Origin: Nitrospinota bacterium
GTDB taxonomy: Bacteria > Nitrospinota_A > UBA7883 > JACRLM01
Assembly: GCA_016208975.1 (NCBI GenBank)
Contig: JACQXA010000002.1
Location: 138,848 to 202,847 of the forward strand
Reading direction: 5' to 3'
Length of the DNA: 64,000 nucleotides
A program made the position numbers and the translations under genes. Each line of letters begins with the position of its first letter. The first letter of the stretch is position 1. Below, piece by piece: positions 26,941 through 35,495 of the stretch. The notes under the pieces were generated by a model that was not told where the DNA came from, ran no database searches, and worked only from the letters and a program-made list of their open reading frames with translations.

Positions 26941-27639
26941 ATGAACAGACAATTACTGATAGGCGTGGATTTCGACAACACCATCGCCGACTATGACGAC
27001 CTCATCTTCTCCATAGCGTTGGAGCGGGGGTTTACCGCGCCCGGCGCGGACCGGGGCAAGAAAAGCGTTCGTGACGCCATACGGCTTCTGCCGGAGGGGG
27101 ACATCCTCTGGCAATCGCTCCAGGCGGAAATTTACGGCCCACGGATGCGGGACGCGAAGCTGAAAGACGGGGCGCGGGAGTTTTTTGAAAGATGCCACGG
27201 CGCGGGCATTACAACCTGCGTGATAAGCCATAAAACCGAATACGCCGGGATGGACACCACCGGCACGAACCTGCGTTCGGCCGCCATGGGCTGGATGGCC
27301 GGGCAGGGTTTTTTCTCCCCCGGCGGGTTGGGGTTGAAACCGGGCCAGGTGTATTTCGAGAGTACCCGGTTTGAAAAGGTGGAACGGATAGGGGCGGCGG
27401 GTTGCACCCATTTCATTGACGATCTGGAGGAAGTGTTTCTGGAAGACTCATTCCCGGCGGATGTGGGCAAAATCCTTTTCTGTCAGGAAGGGCAGGGTCC
27501 ATTTCCGCCCGGCGTTGTGGTGATGAAAACCTGGAAAGAGATAGAGGGTTTTTTCTTCGCCGCCTCGCCGGATAGCCGCTCAACATCCGCTTCTCCGGGG
27601 TCGCCTGACCCCGGTCCCTCCGCAAAGGCCGGACTATGA
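26941..27639 (+). CDS. HAD-superfamily phosphatase-like protein
   Basis: The 232-residue protein starts GVDFDNTIADYDD, the HAD motif I with both catalytic Asp residues (DxDxT). VISHKTEY serves as motif II, and THFIDDLEEVF supplies the acidic pair of motif IV. A cap-sized insertion lies between motifs I and II. The last 25 residues are Ser/Pro/Gly-rich and look disordered. In the heptose pathway a HAD phosphatase (GmhB) removes a phosphate between kinase and nucleotidyltransferase steps, so a similar role is plausible, but this protein is not close to GmhB in motif detail. Its stop overlaps the next gene start by ATGA. Confidence 0.7.
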   Translation: MNRQLLIGVDFDNTIADYDDLIFSIALERGFTAPGADRGKKSVRDAIRLLPEGDILWQSLQAEIYGPRMRDAKLKDGAREFFERCHGAGITTCVISHKTEYAGMDTTGTNLRSAAMGWMAGQGFFSPGGLGLKPGQVYFESTRFEKVERIGAAGCTHFIDDLEEVFLEDSFPADVGKILFCQEGQGPFPPGVVVMKTWKEIEGFFFAASPDSRSTSASPGSPDPGPSAKAGL

Positions 27640-28673
27640 CTGGCGAAACATCCACAACGGTCCCCGGCGTTCCGCCGGAGGTGGAGGGCCGGCAAGTGGT
27701 GGCCGCCACCTGGCTGGGCGGCGGCAGGAACAGCGCCGTGTATCTCATAACGCTGGAGGATGGAGACCGCAGAGCGCTCAAACGGTATTTCGGCAAAACC
27801 ATGGATGGCAGGAGCCGGATGGAAGTGGAGTTTTCAGCGTTACGGTTCCTGTGGGACAACGGGTTCCGCAATGTTCCCAGGCCGGTGATGGCCGACAGCG
27901 AAGGGAACCAGGCCGTATATGGATATATCGAGGGTGAAGCGATTGGGCAGGATAAACTCACCGCGGGCAGGATAGACGAGCTTGTGGGTTTTGCCGCCCG
28001 GCTTAAACAAATCTCCGGGGCCGATGGCGGCCGGGAATTGTTTCCAGCGTCGGAAGCCTGTTTTTCCTTGCGGGCCGTGATGGAGAGCGTCCGCAGGCGG
28101 TATGACGCGCTGGAAAATATTCCGGTGGACAGCCAACCGCATGATGACCTGAAAAAGTTCCTTGGCGGGGTGTTCAAGCCATCTTTCGATGAGATGGAAA
28201 AATGGGTTACGGACAATGGCGGGCTGGCGATGGATGAGGAGTTGGGGGTGGCGTATCGAACCTTGAGCCAGTCGGATTTCGGCTTCCACAACACGGTGCT
28301 TGGGAAGGAAGGCCAGCTGGTATTCGTTGATTTCGAATATTTCGGCTGGGACGACCCGGCGAAGATGATATGCGATTTTCTTCTGAGCCCGGCCATGACG
28401 CTGACAGAAGCGCTTAAACGCCGGTTCCTGGATGGCGCGATGAACGTTTTCGGTAACGACGGGAATCTTCCAGTCCGCGTCCGGTATTATTATCCGTTGT
28501 TCGGCTTAAAATGGGCGATGATCATGTTGAACGATTTTCTGCCGGGCCGGGCCTTACGGCAGGCGGCAAACGGCGCGGACGCCGAAAATATCCGGCGCGC
28601 CCAACTGCGAAAGGCGGAGCGCATGACCGGTGAAATAACCAAAAATTACGCCAATTTTTATTGCGGGGCATGA
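27636..28673 (+). CDS. APH/choline-kinase-type phosphotransferase
   Basis: The 345-residue protein has the protein-kinase-like fold of aminoglycoside and choline phosphotransferases. LGGGRNSAVYLI is the nucleotide loop, RALKRYF holds the ATP-contacting Lys, SQSDFGFHNTVL the catalytic Asp-x-x-x-x-Asn, and VDFEYFGWDDPAKMICDF the metal-binding Asp. In glycan clusters such kinases phosphorylate sugars, choline or amino alcohols. It is coupled by ATGA overlaps to the HAD gene before it and to the transketolase subunit after it, so the three probably act in one pathway. An antibiotic-resistance role is unlikely in this context. Confidence 0.8.
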   Translation: MTGETSTTVPGVPPEVEGRQVVAATWLGGGRNSAVYLITLEDGDRRALKRYFGKTMDGRSRMEVEFSALRFLWDNGFRNVPRPVMADSEGNQAVYGYIEGEAIGQDKLTAGRIDELVGFAARLKQISGADGGRELFPASEACFSLRAVMESVRRRYDALENIPVDSQPHDDLKKFLGGVFKPSFDEMEKWVTDNGGLAMDEELGVAYRTLSQSDFGFHNTVLGKEGQLVFVDFEYFGWDDPAKMICDFLLSPAMTLTEALKRRFLDGAMNVFGNDGNLPVRVRYYYPLFGLKWAMIMLNDFLPGRALRQAANGADAENIRRAQLRKAERMTGEITKNYANFYCGA

Positions 28674-29494
28674 TGCCGGTGAATCAGGCTTTATCCATTT
28701 TAGACAAACGGTCGCTGGGCTTGCGGCGGATGATCGTCAAAACCCTGGGAGCCGCCGGGCGGGGGCATCTGGGGCCCGCATTCTCGCTTGTTGAGATTAT
28801 CCGGGCGCTTTATGACCACGTCTTACGGTACGACGCTAACAATCCGTCATGGCCCCTGCGGGACCGCTTCATATTGAGCAAGGGGCACGGGTGCGTGGCG
28901 CTATATGTAATGCTGGCGGAGAAGGGCTTCTTCAACGAAGAAGAGCTCTGGAAGCTGTGCAAGTTCGAAGGCCTTTTAGGCGGCCATCCTGAACATTCCA
29001 CCCCCGGCGTGGAGGTATCCACCGGCAGTCTGGGCCACGGCCTGCCCATCGGTACGGGAATGGCCCTGCACGCCCGGCGGAAAAAAGAAAACCACAGGGT
29101 TTTTGTGGTAATGGGTGACGGCGAGCTGGGCGAGGGCTCGGTATGGGAAGCGGCCATGAGCGCCTCCAAACACAAGCTGTCAAACCTCACGGCCATTGTG
29201 GACTACAACAAGTCCCAGGCTTACGGTTCCACCTTCGAGGTGCTGGACCTGGAGCCGCTGGCGGACAAATGGCGCAGTTTCGGGTTCGAAACCCGCGAGG
29301 CGGACGGGCACGATGTGGAATCCCTCGCGAAGTTATTTAACGCAAAATCCGAAAGCGGCAAACCCGTGGCCGTTATTTGTCACACCGTAAAGGGCAGGGG
29401 CGCCTCTTTCGTGGAGAACAACATGGAGTGGCACCACAAGAACAAGATCGGGCAGGACGAGGTCAGCCGCCTTATGGAGGCGCTGGAAGGGTAA
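28670..29494 (+). CDS. Transketolase, N-terminal (TPP-binding) subunit
   Basis: The start is ATG 28670, overlapping the kinase stop (ATGATG); the upstream TTG is not needed. The 274-residue protein corresponds to the pyrophosphate half of transketolase: GHLGPAFSLVEI, LSKGHGCVALY, STGSLGHGLPIGTG, and the TPP motif GDGELGEGSVWEAA ending in DYNKSQ. Split transketolases occur in many bacteria and, inside sugar clusters, transfer two-carbon ketol units to make unusual chain lengths. The partner subunit follows after one base. Together with the SIS isomerase it could feed a C7 or longer ketose phosphate to the kinase/nucleotidyltransferase. Confidence 0.9.
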   Translation: MMPVNQALSILDKRSLGLRRMIVKTLGAAGRGHLGPAFSLVEIIRALYDHVLRYDANNPSWPLRDRFILSKGHGCVALYVMLAEKGFFNEEELWKLCKFEGLLGGHPEHSTPGVEVSTGSLGHGLPIGTGMALHARRKKENHRVFVVMGDGELGEGSVWEAAMSASKHKLSNLTAIVDYNKSQAYGSTFEVLDLEPLADKWRSFGFETREADGHDVESLAKLFNAKSESGKPVAVICHTVKGRGASFVENNMEWHHKNKIGQDEVSRLMEALEG

Positions 29495-29495
29495 C

Positions 29496-30419
29496 ATGCG
29501 CAAGACTTGCCTGGACATGGTTTATGAGATGGCCAAGGCCGACGAACGGGTGTTCTTCATAGGCTCCGACCTGGGCGTGGGCACCCTGGATAAGTTTAAA
29601 AAGGAGATTCCCGAAAGGTTCCTGATGGAGGGCATTTCGGAGGCCAACATAGTGGGCATGGCCGCCGGTATGGCTTTGGAGGGAAGCATCCCGTACATCA
29701 ACACCATCGGCGTGTTCCTCACCCGCCGCTGTTTCGAGCAGATAACGCTGGACCTGTGCCTTCACCATCTCAACGTCCGCCTTATCGGGAGCGGCGGAGG
29801 GCTGGTTTACGCGCCGCTGGGGCCGTCGCATCTGGCCATCGAGGACATGGCCATATTGCGTTGTCTGCCGAACATGACCATCCTGGCCCCCGCCGACGCT
29901 TCGGAAATGAGCAGGCTCATGCCCCTTACACTGGAGCATCAAGGCCCCATTTATATACGGCTGGCCAAGGGTGGCGACGCCATAGTCACCCCGGCGGAAG
30001 CGGAATATAAAATCGGCAGGGCGGTTCCCATAAGGGATGGGAACGACGCCGTGATAATCACCACCGGCGTTGGGCTTCATGTGGCGCTGGAAGCGGCGGA
30101 CTCGCTGGCGGCCCAGGGCGTGCGCGCCGGGGTGCTCCATATGCATACCGTAAAACCTGTGGACAAGGAGGCCATCCTCCAGCGGCTCCAACAAGCGCCG
30201 GTGGCGGTGACGGTGGAGGAGGGGGTAATAAACGGCGGGCTGGGTAGCGCCGTGGCGGAAATCGTGGCGGAAGCCAATTTCAACCCCTCGAAAAAATTCG
30301 CCCGCATTGGCATACCCGATGTTTTCGCGGACAGGTACGGCTCCCAGGCGGAGCTTATGCGCTATTACGGCATCACGGCGGAAAACGTGGCTGACACGGT
30401 AAAGAGGCTTGCGGGCTGA
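29496..30419 (+). CDS. Transketolase, C-terminal (pyrimidine-binding) subunit
   Basis: The 307-residue partner of the preceding gene has VFFIGSDLGVGT, the catalytic-Glu segment MEGISEANIVGMAAGMALEG and the phosphate-side GPSHLAIEDMAILR. Its C-terminal domain has VEEGVINGGLGSAVAE, as in DXS/PDH-E1-beta/transketolase C-terminal folds. It would complete the thiamine diphosphate site with the N-terminal subunit. The stop overlaps the next methyltransferase start by one base. The pair is unlikely to be the housekeeping enzyme because it is embedded in a glycan operon. Confidence 0.9.
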   Translation: MRKTCLDMVYEMAKADERVFFIGSDLGVGTLDKFKKEIPERFLMEGISEANIVGMAAGMALEGSIPYINTIGVFLTRRCFEQITLDLCLHHLNVRLIGSGGGLVYAPLGPSHLAIEDMAILRCLPNMTILAPADASEMSRLMPLTLEHQGPIYIRLAKGGDAIVTPAEAEYKIGRAVPIRDGNDAVIITTGVGLHVALEAADSLAAQGVRAGVLHMHTVKPVDKEAILQRLQQAPVAVTVEEGVINGGLGSAVAEIVAEANFNPSKKFARIGIPDVFADRYGSQAELMRYYGITAENVADTVKRLAG

Positions 30420-31081
30420 TGGGCGGGCTTGTTTCCATATTCACCCCGTTACACAAGCGGACGGCGAGGGACTACATGGGCCGCATGGCCGATGAAAAAA
30501 CGGCGTGCATGAAAATGGCGCGGGAGTACGGGAAGGACTATTGGGATGGGGACCGGCGGTTCGGGTACGGCGGTTACAAATATGACGGCCGGTGGGCCCC
30601 GGTGGCCCAGAGATTAAAGGAAGTTTACGCGCTGACCGATAAAGCAAGGATACTGGACGTGGGTTGCGGGAAGGGTTTTCTGCTGTACGAGCTGAAAAAA
30701 CTCCTGCCCGAGGCCGAAGTGGCCGGTTTTGACGTATCGGAGTACGCCATAGCCAACGCCAAGGAAGAGGTTCGGCCCCATCTTTTCAAACACGGGGCGC
30801 AGGAGCCGTTCCCGTTTGAAGCCGGGCATTTCGACCTGGTGGTGTCGCTGAACGCCCTGCACAACCTGCCGGTGGACCAGCTGGCCGGGGCGCTGGGGGA
30901 GATGGAAAGGGTTGGCCGCCGGAAATACCTGGTGGTGGAAAGTTACAGGAACGAGGAGGAGCTGTTCAACCTTCAATGCTGGGCGCTCACCTGCGAGGCT
31001 TTTTTCAGGCCCGAAGGTTGGGAGTGGCTCTTTGACAGGTTTGGATACACGGGCGATTATGAATTCATCTATTTCGAGTAA
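30419..31081 (+). CDS. Class I SAM-dependent methyltransferase
   Basis: In this 220-residue protein the SAM-binding motif I is ILDVGCGKGFLLYELKK (about residues 76-92), followed by EVAGFDVSEYAI (motif II) and FDLVVSLNALHNLP (motif IV). The short N-terminus (YWDGDRRFGYGGYKYDGRW) resembles the substrate-binding lead of small-molecule methyltransferases. It is coupled to the transketolase subunit (TGATG) and stops 7 bases before the next radical SAM gene. The methyl acceptor is unknown, possibly the sugar made by the upstream enzymes. Confidence 0.85.
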   Translation: MGGLVSIFTPLHKRTARDYMGRMADEKTACMKMAREYGKDYWDGDRRFGYGGYKYDGRWAPVAQRLKEVYALTDKARILDVGCGKGFLLYELKKLLPEAEVAGFDVSEYAIANAKEEVRPHLFKHGAQEPFPFEAGHFDLVVSLNALHNLPVDQLAGALGEMERVGRRKYLVVESYRNEEELFNLQCWALTCEAFFRPEGWEWLFDRFGYTGDYEFIYFE

Positions 31082-31088
31082 TAAAGCC

Positions 31089-32159
31089 ATGGGCCGGTTA
31101 TACACCAGCATGAAGATATTCCATTTCGGCGAAAAGCTGGAATCCCTGCCCAAAGAGTCGGGCAGGATAATGGCCCCGCTCCACGTGCGCATTAAACCCA
31201 CCAACGTTTGCGCCCATAACTGCGGTTACTGCGCGTACCGGACGGACTACCTCCAGCTGGGCAAAGACATGGGCAGGCGGGATTTCATTCCCCAGCCCAA
31301 GATGATGGAGATCATCGGCGACCTGGCGGATATGGACGTGAAAGCCGTCACCTTCAGCGGCGGGGGAGACCCGTTCTATTACCCCCACCTGGCCGAGGCC
31401 GTTAAAAAACTGGCCGCCACGAAAATAAAATTCGCGGCGCTCACCAACGGCGCAAAACTCTCCGGCGAGCTGGCGGAGCTGTTCTCCGCCAACGCCAGCT
31501 GGATAAGGATATCAATAGACGGGTGGGACGAAAAAAGCTACGCCGAATACCGCGGCGTGTCCGAGGATGAGTTCCGCAAGGTCATGGGCAACATCGGCGC
31601 TTTCGCCAAACTCAACGGCAATTGCTACCTGGGCGCGGTGATAGTGGTGGACCAAAAAAACGCGGCCCACGTTTACGAGCTGGTGTCGCGGCTGAAAGAC
31701 GCTGGCGTCCATAGCGTGAAAGTGTCGCCGTGCATCATGAGCAACGACGGCGCGAAGAATAACGAGTACCACCGCGATATCTTCGAACCGGTGAAGGAAC
31801 AGGCCGCAAGGGCCATGGAAGAGCTGGCCGGGGAGGGGTTCGAGATTTACGATTCGTACCATCTGCTGGACGACAAGTTCACCAAGGATTATCAATGGTG
31901 CCCGTATCTCCAGATATTGCCCGTGATAGGGGCCGACCAGAACGTTTACTCCTGCCACGACAAGGCTTACAACCTGGATTGCGGCCTGCTTGGTTCCATC
32001 AAGGAGCAAAGTTTTAAGGAAATGTGGTTCTCGGACAAGAACAGGTTTTATCAGATAAATCCGTCCATCCATTGCGACCATCATTGCGTGGTGAACCGGA
32101 TTAACAAGCAGATCCTCGAATTCATAGAAGCCGATCCCGACCATCTGGAATTCGTTTGA
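31089..32159 (+). CDS. Radical SAM/SPASM-type enzyme
   Basis: The start is ATG 31089 (a second ATG at 31110 is possible); the longer frame would run through the methyltransferase. The 356-residue protein has KPTNVCAHNCGYCA with CxxxCxxC near residue 40, FSGGGDPFYYP as the SAM-binding turn, and C-terminal Cys residues (YSCHDKAYNLDCG, CDHHC) suited to a SPASM auxiliary cluster. It is a paralogue of 25849 and 36397. The gene order methyltransferase, radical SAM, methyltransferase suggests successive modification of one scaffold; that is an inference. Confidence 0.85.
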   Translation: MGRLYTSMKIFHFGEKLESLPKESGRIMAPLHVRIKPTNVCAHNCGYCAYRTDYLQLGKDMGRRDFIPQPKMMEIIGDLADMDVKAVTFSGGGDPFYYPHLAEAVKKLAATKIKFAALTNGAKLSGELAELFSANASWIRISIDGWDEKSYAEYRGVSEDEFRKVMGNIGAFAKLNGNCYLGAVIVVDQKNAAHVYELVSRLKDAGVHSVKVSPCIMSNDGAKNNEYHRDIFEPVKEQAARAMEELAGEGFEIYDSYHLLDDKFTKDYQWCPYLQILPVIGADQNVYSCHDKAYNLDCGLLGSIKEQSFKEMWFSDKNRFYQINPSIHCDHHCVVNRINKQILEFIEADPDHLEFV

Positions 32160-32170
32160 AAGGCCATTAC

Positions 32171-32857
32171 ATGCCGGGAAAACACACGAAAGAGCCGCAA
32201 TACCAGGCCCTGCTGGACATCTTGCAGAAAGAGGGGTTGGCCCCCCTGGGCCTTATGACCAACCAGGTGTGGCACGACGATCCCCGGCGGCTGGTGTTCA
32301 CCCTGTCGCGGTACAAGTTCGTCTCAAAGATGTTCAGCGGCAGGGAACGGGTGTTGGAAGTGGGATGCGCCGACGCGTTCGCTTCAAGAATAGTCCAGCA
32401 GGAAGTCAAAAACCTCACGGCGGTGGATTTCGACCCCATCTTCGTAAAAGACGCCAACGACAGGATGACCGGTAAATGGCGGTTCACCGTAAAGACCCAC
32501 GACATCCTCGACGGCCCCGTGGAGGGGGAGTTCGACGCGGCCTACTCGCTGGATGTCATTGAGCATATACCGGCGGAGCGGGAAAACGATTTTGTCGCCA
32601 ACATCACAAGGTCGCTGACCCCGGCGGGCGCCCTTATCATCGGCACGCCGTCAATCCAGTCCCAAGCCTACGCCTCGCCCCAGAGCATGGAGGGGCATGT
32701 GAACTGCATGGACCACAAGAGGCTTAAAAGCCTGATGGAAAAATATTTCCACAACGTTTTCATTTTTTCCATGAACGACGAAGTGATACACACCGGGTTT
32801 TACCCCATGGCGCATTACCTTTTCGCCCTGTGCGCAGGGAAAAAGGCCGCGTCATGA
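32171..32857 (+). CDS. Class I SAM-dependent methyltransferase
   Basis: The start ATG 32171 is preferred to an in-frame TTG inside the previous gene. The 228-residue product shows VLEVGCADAFASRIVQ (motif I), LTAVDFDPIFVKDA and FDAAYSLDVIEHIP, a Methyltransf_11/23-like core. An unusual point is CADAF where most members have CGxG, so the glycine-rich loop is altered. TPAGALIIGTPS marks the later strand. It overlaps the next methyltransferase gene by ATGA. Confidence 0.8.
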   Translation: MPGKHTKEPQYQALLDILQKEGLAPLGLMTNQVWHDDPRRLVFTLSRYKFVSKMFSGRERVLEVGCADAFASRIVQQEVKNLTAVDFDPIFVKDANDRMTGKWRFTVKTHDILDGPVEGEFDAAYSLDVIEHIPAERENDFVANITRSLTPAGALIIGTPSIQSQAYASPQSMEGHVNCMDHKRLKSLMEKYFHNVFIFSMNDEVIHTGFYPMAHYLFALCAGKKAAS

Positions 32858-34038
32858 ATTGCATACTGTGCGGGGGGGCCCGAATTGCCCTGGCGCCTCC
32901 GCCGCAGAGCCTCCACGGCGTTGCGTCGGACTGCAAACCCATGCCCCGGGTGGGGGATTTTATGGTTTGCGAGAGTTGCGGCCATGTGCAGAAATGGCTG
33001 AACAACGAGTGGCTGTCGAACATAAAGCGGATTTACGCCCAATACGACATGTATGCCGTCAGCGGCGGGGCGGAGCAGTCCGTTTTCAACGGCGGCGGCG
33101 ATGTGGAGCCGCGAACGGCGCATCTTCTAAGACGTTTCCTGGGCGAGAGGCGCGTTCCGGAAGCGGGCCGCCTGCTGGACATCGGTTGCGGCAACGGCTC
33201 CATCCTGCGCACCTTTGGCGGCATGAACCCGAAATGGCGCCTGGCCGGGTTCGACCAGGGGGACAAGTTCAGGGACGAGGTTTTGCGGATCCCCGGCGTG
33301 GAAGCTTTCCATAAGGGCTCGCTGGACGATGTGGACGGGATGTTCGACCTGATAACCCTCCATCATGTGTTCGAGCATATTACGGAGCCCATCCAGTTTC
33401 TTAAGAAACTCCGCCGTCTGTTAAAGCCCGGCGGCGCCATTCTCTTGCAGACCATGAATTTTATTAGTAACCCTTTCGACCTTGTGATCGTGGACCATTG
33501 CTCCCACTTTACGTTACGCACGCTGGCCCTGGCCGTGAGAACGGCCGGTTATGAAGTGGAGACCGCCAGCGACATCTGGACGCCCAAAGAGCTCAGCGTG
33601 ATAGCCACCGCCCAATCCGGGGAGGGAGAGACAGGGGCAAATCCCGATGCCGCCCAAACCGCCCGGGATGAATTGGCGCTTCGCCTCAAATGGCTGGGGA
33701 TAGTGGAGAACCACGCCCGGCGCACGGCGGAACAGGGGGAGTTCGGCGTTTTCGGCGCGGCCATAGCGGGCACGTGGCTTGCCACGGCGCTGGGGCGCGA
33801 TGTTGGTTATTTTATGGACGAAGACCCTCAGCGGATAGGGAAAAGCCACATGGGACGCCCGGTGATAAAACCCTCCAGCCAGCCGGTAGCGGCCCAAACG
33901 TATCTGGCCTTCGCGCCGGAATTCGCCCATAAGCTGGGTGGGCGTTTGTTGAAAACATATCCGGCCATTCGGCTGGTGTTCCCCCCGGCCATGCCTGGAA
34001 TGGAAACGCCCATGCCGCTGGCGCTAAAACAAGAGTGA
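32854..34038 (+). CDS. Zinc-ribbon C-methyltransferase with C-terminal Rossmann-like domain
   Basis: The start is ATG 32854, overlapping the previous stop. The 394-residue protein has three parts. MNCILCGG and VCESCGHVQ form a four-Cys zinc site; LLDIGCGNGSILR with LITLHHVFEHI forms the SAM domain; from about residue 295, GVFGAAIAGTWLA with YFMDEDPQRIGK forms a small Rossmann-like domain. This is the layout of sugar C-methyltransferases of the TylC3/NovU group (Methyltransf_13, 11 or 23, and 14). It probably methylates a dTDP- or other nucleotide-linked keto sugar. The C-terminal domain is related in pattern to those of 38840, 37410, 39957 and the insert in 41351. Confidence 0.82.
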   Translation: MNCILCGGARIALAPPPQSLHGVASDCKPMPRVGDFMVCESCGHVQKWLNNEWLSNIKRIYAQYDMYAVSGGAEQSVFNGGGDVEPRTAHLLRRFLGERRVPEAGRLLDIGCGNGSILRTFGGMNPKWRLAGFDQGDKFRDEVLRIPGVEAFHKGSLDDVDGMFDLITLHHVFEHITEPIQFLKKLRRLLKPGGAILLQTMNFISNPFDLVIVDHCSHFTLRTLALAVRTAGYEVETASDIWTPKELSVIATAQSGEGETGANPDAAQTARDELALRLKWLGIVENHARRTAEQGEFGVFGAAIAGTWLATALGRDVGYFMDEDPQRIGKSHMGRPVIKPSSQPVAAQTYLAFAPEFAHKLGGRLLKTYPAIRLVFPPAMPGMETPMPLALKQE

Positions 34039-34046
34039 CTAACCTC

Positions 34047-35495
34047 ATGAATAATGCCAGAAAACGCAAAGTGACGCTGTTGATGCCGAACACCCGCTGG
34101 TTCGGCAGGCGCCCGTGGATAATGTTGCAGTACGCGCCGTTGATCCTTACCACCCTCCTTAAAGACGAGTTCGACTTCTCCATAGTGGACGCCAACGCTG
34201 GCGACCTTTCGGAGGAAGAGTGTCTCAACCGCCTGCGGGAGCTTAATCCCGAGGCTTTGCTGGTGTCCGGGCTGTCCACCGAGTATTTCCAGCAGTTCCA
34301 CGCGGGCATCGCCATGGGTAAAAAGCTCAATCCGGATTGCGTCACCATCATGGGCGGGGTGTATCCCACGGTTCTGGGCGAGGAGGTGTTGAAAGACACA
34401 AACCTGGATTACATATTCCAGGGCCACGCCGAGGAGCGGGTGAACGAATTTTTAAGGCTCGCGCTTGCGGACGGGCATGAGGCGGTCAAGAAACTTCCGG
34501 GGGTGGGGTTCAGGAACGCGGATGGAAAAGCGGTGATAAATCCGGTGGCCACCTACATATCCGACGTGAAAGAGCAGGTGAAGCCGGATTACTCGCTGGT
34601 GGACATGAACTGCTATCTAAACCAGAACACCAAACACTACCAGTTGAATTCCAACCTTCCCACGGCCACCATACTTACATCTTACGGGTGCCCCTTTAAC
34701 TGCATGTTCTGCGCCACCAGGACCGTCAGCGGCCGGGGCGTGGCTTTCAGGCCGGAGGAGGATGTGCTGGAGGAAATAGGGTATCTGGTTAAAAACTTCG
34801 GCGTGGCCAACGTGATATTCATAGACGATTTCTTCCTGGCCAAGAAAAAGCGGTGCATCACAATGATGGAAGAAATGGTCCGCCGGGGTTACAACCTGGA
34901 ATGGAAGATAATGACCGTCTCCGCATGGCATCTGGACGACGAACTGCTGGAAGTCATGAAAAAAACCGGATGCACACAGATCACCATTTCCGTGGAGTCC
35001 GGCAGTCAGCGTGTTCTGAAAGAAATAATCCACAAACCGCTGAAGCTGGACATCGTGCCGGGAATAGTAAAAAAGTGCAAGGAACTGGGGATAGACATCG
35101 GAGCCAATTTCGTCATCGGTTTTCCGGGCGAGACCTGGGAGGAGTTGCGGGAGACGTTCCGGTTCGCCGAGCTGTGCGATTTCGACATTTCCCATTTCCA
35201 TATCGCCACACCACTGCCAAAGACCGACCTTTACGAGGTGGCTAAAAAAGAAAACCTGCTGGATCCGGAGTTCGGTTTCACAAACCCCGCTTATTTCGGG
35301 TATGGCCGGGGTTTTATTTCCACCAGCGAGTTCAGTCCCTTTGAATTGCAGGTGCTACGCTCCTTCGAGTGGGACAGGATAAATTTCAACACCCCGGAAA
35401 AAACGCTGAAAATAGCCCAGATGATGGGCCTCACAGTAGATGAGCTGAACGAACACAGGAAGCAGACGCGGCAAAAATGCGGCGTGCACGTGTGA
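34047..35495 (+). CDS. B12-binding-domain radical SAM protein
   Basis: Start ATG 34047 is chosen with AAGAG 11 bases upstream; a GTG at 34035 overlapping the previous stop is the alternative. Of 482 residues, 1-190 form the B12-like domain (VTLLMPNTRWFG, VDANAGDLSEEE, IMGGVYPTV) and the radical SAM core has SYGCPFNCMFCA (about 211-222). DDFFLAKKKR and GFPGETWEEL are typical of this class. The canonical DxHxxG is not clear. Such proteins include C-methylases and bond-forming enzymes. It overlaps the downstream reductase start (TGATG). Confidence 0.82.
   Translation: MNNARKRKVTLLMPNTRWFGRRPWIMLQYAPLILTTLLKDEFDFSIVDANAGDLSEEECLNRLRELNPEALLVSGLSTEYFQQFHAGIAMGKKLNPDCVTIMGGVYPTVLGEEVLKDTNLDYIFQGHAEERVNEFLRLALADGHEAVKKLPGVGFRNADGKAVINPVATYISDVKEQVKPDYSLVDMNCYLNQNTKHYQLNSNLPTATILTSYGCPFNCMFCATRTVSGRGVAFRPEEDVLEEIGYLVKNFGVANVIFIDDFFLAKKKRCITMMEEMVRRGYNLEWKIMTVSAWHLDDELLEVMKKTGCTQITISVESGSQRVLKEIIHKPLKLDIVPGIVKKCKELGIDIGANFVIGFPGETWEELRETFRFAELCDFDISHFHIATPLPKTDLYEVAKKENLLDPEFGFTNPAYFGYGRGFISTSEFSPFELQVLRSFEWDRINFNTPEKTLKIAQMMGLTVDELNEHRKQTRQKCGVHV

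Noticed and set aside
27636-28673. Aminoglycoside resistance gene
   Set aside because: Only the fold is shared; coupling to sugar genes and lack of any mobile resistance context point to a metabolic kinase.
30912-31088. Extended start for the radical SAM gene
   Set aside because: The extension is an out-of-frame reading of the methyltransferase gene; the conserved protein starts at 31089 or 31110.
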